Assembly (NCBI RefSeq): GCF_002901865.1
Contig: NZ_PPQF01000056.1
Location: 62,001-126,000 of the forward strand
From: Staphylococcus agnetis
GTDB lineage: Bacteria > Bacillota > Bacilli > Staphylococcales > Staphylococcaceae
DNA: 64,000 nt
Direction: 5' to 3'
In this document: positions 60,916-64,000 of the stretch, piece after piece
How positions within the stretch are numbered: position 1 is the first letter of the stretch
Layout of the letters: each line of letters starts with the position of its first letter
The notes under the pieces: generated by a model
Told to the model about the DNA's origin: nothing
The model's input: the letters and a program-made list of their open reading frames with translations, nothing else
The model's database searches: none
Position numbers and translations under genes: made by a program

Positions 60916-62220
60916 ATGACGACAGTTAATGTCATCGGTGCAGGATTAGCTGGTTCAGAAGCTGCTTTTCAATTAGCTGAACGAGGCATTCAAGTGAATT
61001 TATATGAAATGCGCCCTGTTAAACAAACACCAGCGCATCACACAGATAAATTTGCAGAACTTGTATGTTCAAATTCTTTGAGAGGGAATGCTTTAACGAA
61101 TGCAGTAGGTGTATTAAAGGAAGAAATGCGACGTTTAAATTCGTTAATTATTGCGGCTGCAGATAATGCGCGTGTACCTGCTGGAGGTGCGTTAGCAGTT
61201 GATCGTCACGATTTTGCAGGATATGTTACTGAGACGTTGAAGCAACATCCTAATGTCACAGTAAAAAATGAAGAAATTACTTCTATTCCAGATGGTCCTA
61301 CAATTATTGCAACCGGTCCTTTAACGACCGAACCACTTGCAAAAGAAATTGTTGCGTTAACTGGAGAAGATCAATTGTATTTTTACGATGCTGCAGCACC
61401 GATTATTGAAAAAGATTCTATCGACATGGATAAAGTCTACTTAAAATCAAGATATGATAAAGGTGAAGCGGCCTATTTAAATTGTCCAATGACGGAAGAA
61501 GAGTTCAATCGCTTTTATGAAGCAGCATTAGCTGCAGAAGTTGCACCTAGTAAAGACTTCGAGAAAGAAAAATATTTTGAAGGTTGCATGCCTTTTGAAG
61601 TCATGGCAAGTAGAGGACCAAAAACATTATTATTTGGCCCTATGAAACCAGTGGGCCTAGAAGATCCTAAAACAGGGAAACGCCCTTATGCAGTTGTTCA
61701 ATTAAGACAAGATGATGCGGCGGGTACGTTGTATAATATTGTAGGCTTCCAGACACGACTTAAATGGGGTGCGCAAAAAGAAGTGATTCAATTGATACCT
61801 GGCCTAGAAAATGTCGATATTGTTCGTTATGGTGTGATGCATCGTAATACGTTCATTAATTCTCCAGAAGTGTTGACAGATACGTATGAATTTAAAAATA
61901 GACGAAATTTATTTTTTGCTGGACAAATGACAGGTGTTGAAGGCTATGTTGAAAGTGCAGCTAGTGGCATGGTTGCAGGGATCAACTTAGCGCATCGTCT
62001 TCTTGATAAAGGGGATGTCACATTCCCTAGAGAAACAATGATTGGTAGTATGGCGTATTATATTTCTCATGCTAGTAACAACAAAAATTTTCAGCCAATG
62101 AATGCTAACTTTGGATTAGTACCGGCGCTTGATACACGCATAAAAGATAAAAAAGAACGCTATGAAACATTAGCAAATCGCGCCTTATCGTATTTGGATA
62201 ACTTTAAACATACGTTATAA
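60916..62220 (+). CDS. trmFO: Folate-dependent tRNA (uracil-54-C5)-methyltransferase TrmFO
   Basis: 434 residues. It makes ribothymidine at tRNA position 54 using methylene-tetrahydrofolate and FADH2. N-terminal FAD motif [19 protein letters not shown]; further signatures [48 protein letters not shown] and [33 protein letters not shown] precedes the ATG. Formerly called gid. Confidence 0.98.
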   Translation: MTTVNVIGAGLAGSEAAFQLAERGIQVNLYEMRPVKQTPAHHTDKFAELVCSNSLRGNALTNAVGVLKEEMRRLNSLIIAAADNARVPAGGALAVDRHDFAGYVTETLKQHPNVTVKNEEITSIPDGPTIIATGPLTTEPLAKEIVALTGEDQLYFYDAAAPIIEKDSIDMDKVYLKSRYDKGEAAYLNCPMTEEEFNRFYEAALAAEVAPSKDFEKEKYFEGCMPFEVMASRGPKTLLFGPMKPVGLEDPKTGKRPYAVVQLRQDDAAGTLYNIVGFQTRLKWGAQKEVIQLIPGLENVDIVRYGVMHRNTFINSPEVLTDTYEFKNRRNLFFAGQMTGVEGYVESAASGMVAGINLAHRLLDKGDVTFPRETMIGSMAYYISHASNNKNFQPMNANFGLVPALDTRIKDKKERYETLANRALSYLDNFKHTL

Positions 62221-62307
62221 AAACAAAATAATAAATTGGCAAAATAAGCAAAATTTAGATAACTACGACAATTTAATGTTTTATTTATGCAGTTCCCCTT
62301 GTCATTA

Positions 62308-62316
62308 TGCTACAAT
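62308..62316 (+). promoter_or_regulatory. Extended -10 element upstream of xerC
   Basis: TGCTACAAT lies 25 nt before the xerC start in the 120-nt gap after trmFO; no good -35 is seen. Confidence 0.4.
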
Positions 62317-62340
62317 GCTAATGATGGAGGGGTTTTTACT

Positions 62341-63231
62341 TTGGAACATATCCAGTATCAGTTTTTATATATGTTAAAGCGCGAACGATTTTTTTCTGAA
62401 CACACGCTTAAAGCTTATGAGGATGATTTAAAACAATTTAATCAGTTTTTACAGCAAGAAGGACTTTCATTACGTGAATTTGAGTATCGTGATGCACGAA
62501 ATTATCTTGCAATGTTATACAATCAAGGGTTACAGCGCACAACTGTTTCAAGGAAAATTTCAACGTTACGTACATTTTATAATTTTTGGTTAGCACAAGA
62601 TGCCACAATAACAAATCCATTTGTGCAACTTGTACATCCAAAAAAAGAGACGTACTTACCTTCATTTTTTTACACAGAAGAAATGGAAGCTTTATTTAAA
62701 ACTGTTGAGGAAGATCCGAAAAAAGGGAGACGTGATCGCGTCATTCTCGAGCTTTTATATGCCACGGGAATACGTGTTTCTGAATTAGTTGATTTAAATA
62801 TTTCTGATGTTGATGTATCGATGTGTGTATTGAAAGTAATGGGGAAAGGAAGCAAAGAGCGCATAGTTCCTTTCGGTGAGTTTTGTAGACAAAGTATTGA
62901 AGACTACCTTGAGCACTTTCAACCTGTTCAAGGTCAAACTCATGGTAAATTAATTGTGAATTTAAAAGGAGAACCGATTACTGCAAGAGGCATCAGGTTT
63001 ATATTGAATGAAATCGTCAAAAAAACGGCCGGAGTATCGTCAATACATCCACATAAGTTGAGGCATACCTTTGCGACGCATATGCTTGATGCTGGCGCAG
63101 ATTTAAGAACGGTTCAAAGTTTATTGGGACACGTTAATTTATCAACAACGAGCCGTTATACACATGTATCCAATCAACGTTTGAGAAATGTTTATTTAAA
63201 TGCACATCCACGTGCTAAAAAAGGAGAGTAG
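62341..63231 (+). CDS. xerC: Tyrosine recombinase XerC
   Basis: 296 residues from a TTG about 9 nt after GGAGGGG. With XerD it resolves chromosome dimers at dif. N-terminal SAM-like core-binding domain ([23 protein letters not shown]), then catalytic domain with Arg in ATGIRVSEL, Lys in [26 protein letters not shown] and the nucleophile in SRYTHVS. The longer frame from 62287 covers the promoter and ribosome binding site, so it is rejected. This sits at the usual topA-trmFO-xerC-hslVU place. Confidence 0.97.
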   Translation: MEHIQYQFLYMLKRERFFSEHTLKAYEDDLKQFNQFLQQEGLSLREFEYRDARNYLAMLYNQGLQRTTVSRKISTLRTFYNFWLAQDATITNPFVQLVHPKKETYLPSFFYTEEMEALFKTVEEDPKKGRRDRVILELLYATGIRVSELVDLNISDVDVSMCVLKVMGKGSKERIVPFGEFCRQSIEDYLEHFQPVQGQTHGKLIVNLKGEPITARGIRFILNEIVKKTAGVSSIHPHKLRHTFATHMLDAGADLRTVQSLLGHVNLSTTSRYTHVSNQRLRNVYLNAHPRAKKGE

Positions 63232-63234
63232 TTT

Positions 63235-63777
63235 ATGAGTTCTTCAATTCATGCGACAACAATTTACGCTGTAAGACATAATGGCAATGCAGCAATGGCG
63301 GGTGATGGTCAAGTAACACTTGGTGAACAAGTGATTATGAAACAGACCGCGAAAAAAGTTAGACGTTTATATCAAGGTCGTGTTATTGCTGGTTTTGCAG
63401 GAAGTGTTGCAGATGCATTCACATTGTTTGAAAAGTTTGAAGGTAAACTGCAACAATATAGTGGGAACTTAGAACGTGCAGCAGTAGAACTTGCAAAAGA
63501 ATGGCGTGGGGATAAACAACTACGTCAGTTAGAAGCGATGTTAATAGTCATGGACAAAGATTCCATCTTAGTTGTTAGCGGAACTGGTGAGGTTATTGCA
63601 CCAGACGATGATTTGATAGCTATTGGTTCCGGCGGAAATTATGCCTTGAGCGCAGGACGTGCTTTAAAACGCCATGCAACACATTTATCAGCTCGTGAAA
63701 TGGCATACGAGAGTCTTAAAGTAGCTGCTGATATTTGCGTATTTACAAACGATCACATTACAGTGGAAGAATTATAA
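63235..63777 (+). CDS. hslV: ATP-dependent protease subunit HslV (ClpQ)
   Basis: 180 residues. The proteasome-like peptidase of the HslVU complex. The catalytic Thr of [10 protein letters not shown] is at position 8, preceded by MSSSIHA, a short extension as in the Bacillus homologue CodW, where an N-terminal Ser has been reported as the nucleophile. Family blocks are [29 protein letters not shown] and LAIGSGG-type [22 protein letters not shown] precedes the ATG; hslU starts 17 nt on. Confidence 0.97.
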   Translation: MSSSIHATTIYAVRHNGNAAMAGDGQVTLGEQVIMKQTAKKVRRLYQGRVIAGFAGSVADAFTLFEKFEGKLQQYSGNLERAAVELAKEWRGDKQLRQLEAMLIVMDKDSILVVSGTGEVIAPDDDLIAIGSGGNYALSAGRALKRHATHLSAREMAYESLKVAADICVFTNDHITVEEL

Positions 63778-63793
63778 CGGAGGTTCAAACCAT

Positions 63794-64000
63794 ATGGATC
63801 AAAATGCCATTAAATATACCCCTAAAGAAATTGTAGCAAAATTAAATGAGTATATTATTGGACAAGATGAAGCGAAAAAGAAAGTAGCGATTGCGCTTAG
63901 AAACCGTTATCGTAGAAGTCTCTTAGAAGATGAGGTCAAACAAGAAATCGCTCCTAAAAATATATTAATGATGGGACCAACGGGTGTTGGTAAAACCGAA
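63794..64000 (+). CDS. hslU: ATP-dependent protease ATPase subunit HslU (ClpY), 3' truncated by window
   Basis: Only the first 69 codons are inside the window. HslU unfolds substrates and feeds them to HslV. The start [29 protein letters not shown] is the family N-terminus and the Walker A motif GPTGVGKTE is reached at the very end. GGAGG precedes the ATG. codY would be expected next. Confidence 0.96.
   Translation, partial: MDQNAIKYTPKEIVAKLNEYIIGQDEAKKKVAIALRNRYRRSLLEDEVKQEIAPKNILMMGPTGVGKTE

Noticed and set aside
62287-62340. Longer N-terminus for xerC
   Set aside because: The extra 18 codons run over the extended -10 and the GGAGGGG ribosome binding site and do not match the family.

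Overview
This window is chromosomal DNA from a Staphylococcus or a very close relative. The evidence is gene order (pyr operon, gmk-rpoZ, coaBC-priA-def-fmt-rsmB-rlmN-stp-pknB-rsgA-rpe-thiN, fapR-plsX-fabDG-acpP-rnc-smc-ftsY-ylxM-ffh, rpsP-rimM-trmD-rplS, rbgA-rnhB, sucCD, dprA-topA-trmFO-xerC-hslVU), low GC content, strong AGGAGG ribosome binding sites and protein sequences very close to staphylococcal ones. The layout resembles S. aureus, but some genes (pyrK plus a class 1B pyrD, a CYP152 P450, an adjacent gtcA-yfhO-yfhO cluster) suggest another species; I do not assign one. Almost everything is on the + strand, apart from rqcH, a 29-residue membrane peptide gene, rpmB and the gtcA-yfhO-yfhO operon. 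I saw no rRNA, tRNA, CRISPR array, insertion sequence or prophage.

Region 1 (1-5.8 kb): end of the pyrimidine operon (carB 3' end, pyrK, pyrD, pyrF, pyrE), then three hairpins and tiny ORFs. Region 2 (6-9 kb): a VOC-family protein, a structured intergenic element and rqcH (ribosome quality control). Region 3 (8.9-24.4 kb): nucleotide, cofactor, translation-initiation and RNA-modification genes, the Stp/PknB signalling pair, a CYP152 fatty-acid peroxygenase that looks OleT-like, then rsgA-rpe-thiN. Region 4 (24.5-31 kb): rpmB, yloU-fakA (fatty-acid kinase), serine dehydratase and recG. Region 5 (31-44.7 kb): the FapR-controlled lipid operon with an evident FapR operator, rnc-smc-ftsY, the SRP pair ylxM-ffh, and rpsP-rimM-trmD-rplS.

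Region 6 (45-53.1 kb) is the most accessory part: a PAP2 phosphatase, a badly decayed LPXTG surface adhesin (four frameshifts plus a nonsense codon), and a three-gene operon coding for a GtcA-like flippase and two tandem YfhO-family membrane proteins, probably for teichoic-acid glycosylation. Region 7 (53.3-64 kb): rbgA-rnhB, a small conserved acidic protein, sucCD behind a promoter with a CcpA-type cre and a dyad, dprA, and topA-trmFO-xerC-hslV-hslU (hslU runs off the end).

The items I rate most interesting are the OleT-like P450 with His86, the gtcA-yfhO-yfhO module, the fmt-linked peptide deformylase that has lost a metal ligand, the unlisted small membrane peptide with its own promoter and ribosome binding site, and NTTAA-N6-NTTAA direct repeats upstream of both the PAP2 gene and the broken adhesin.
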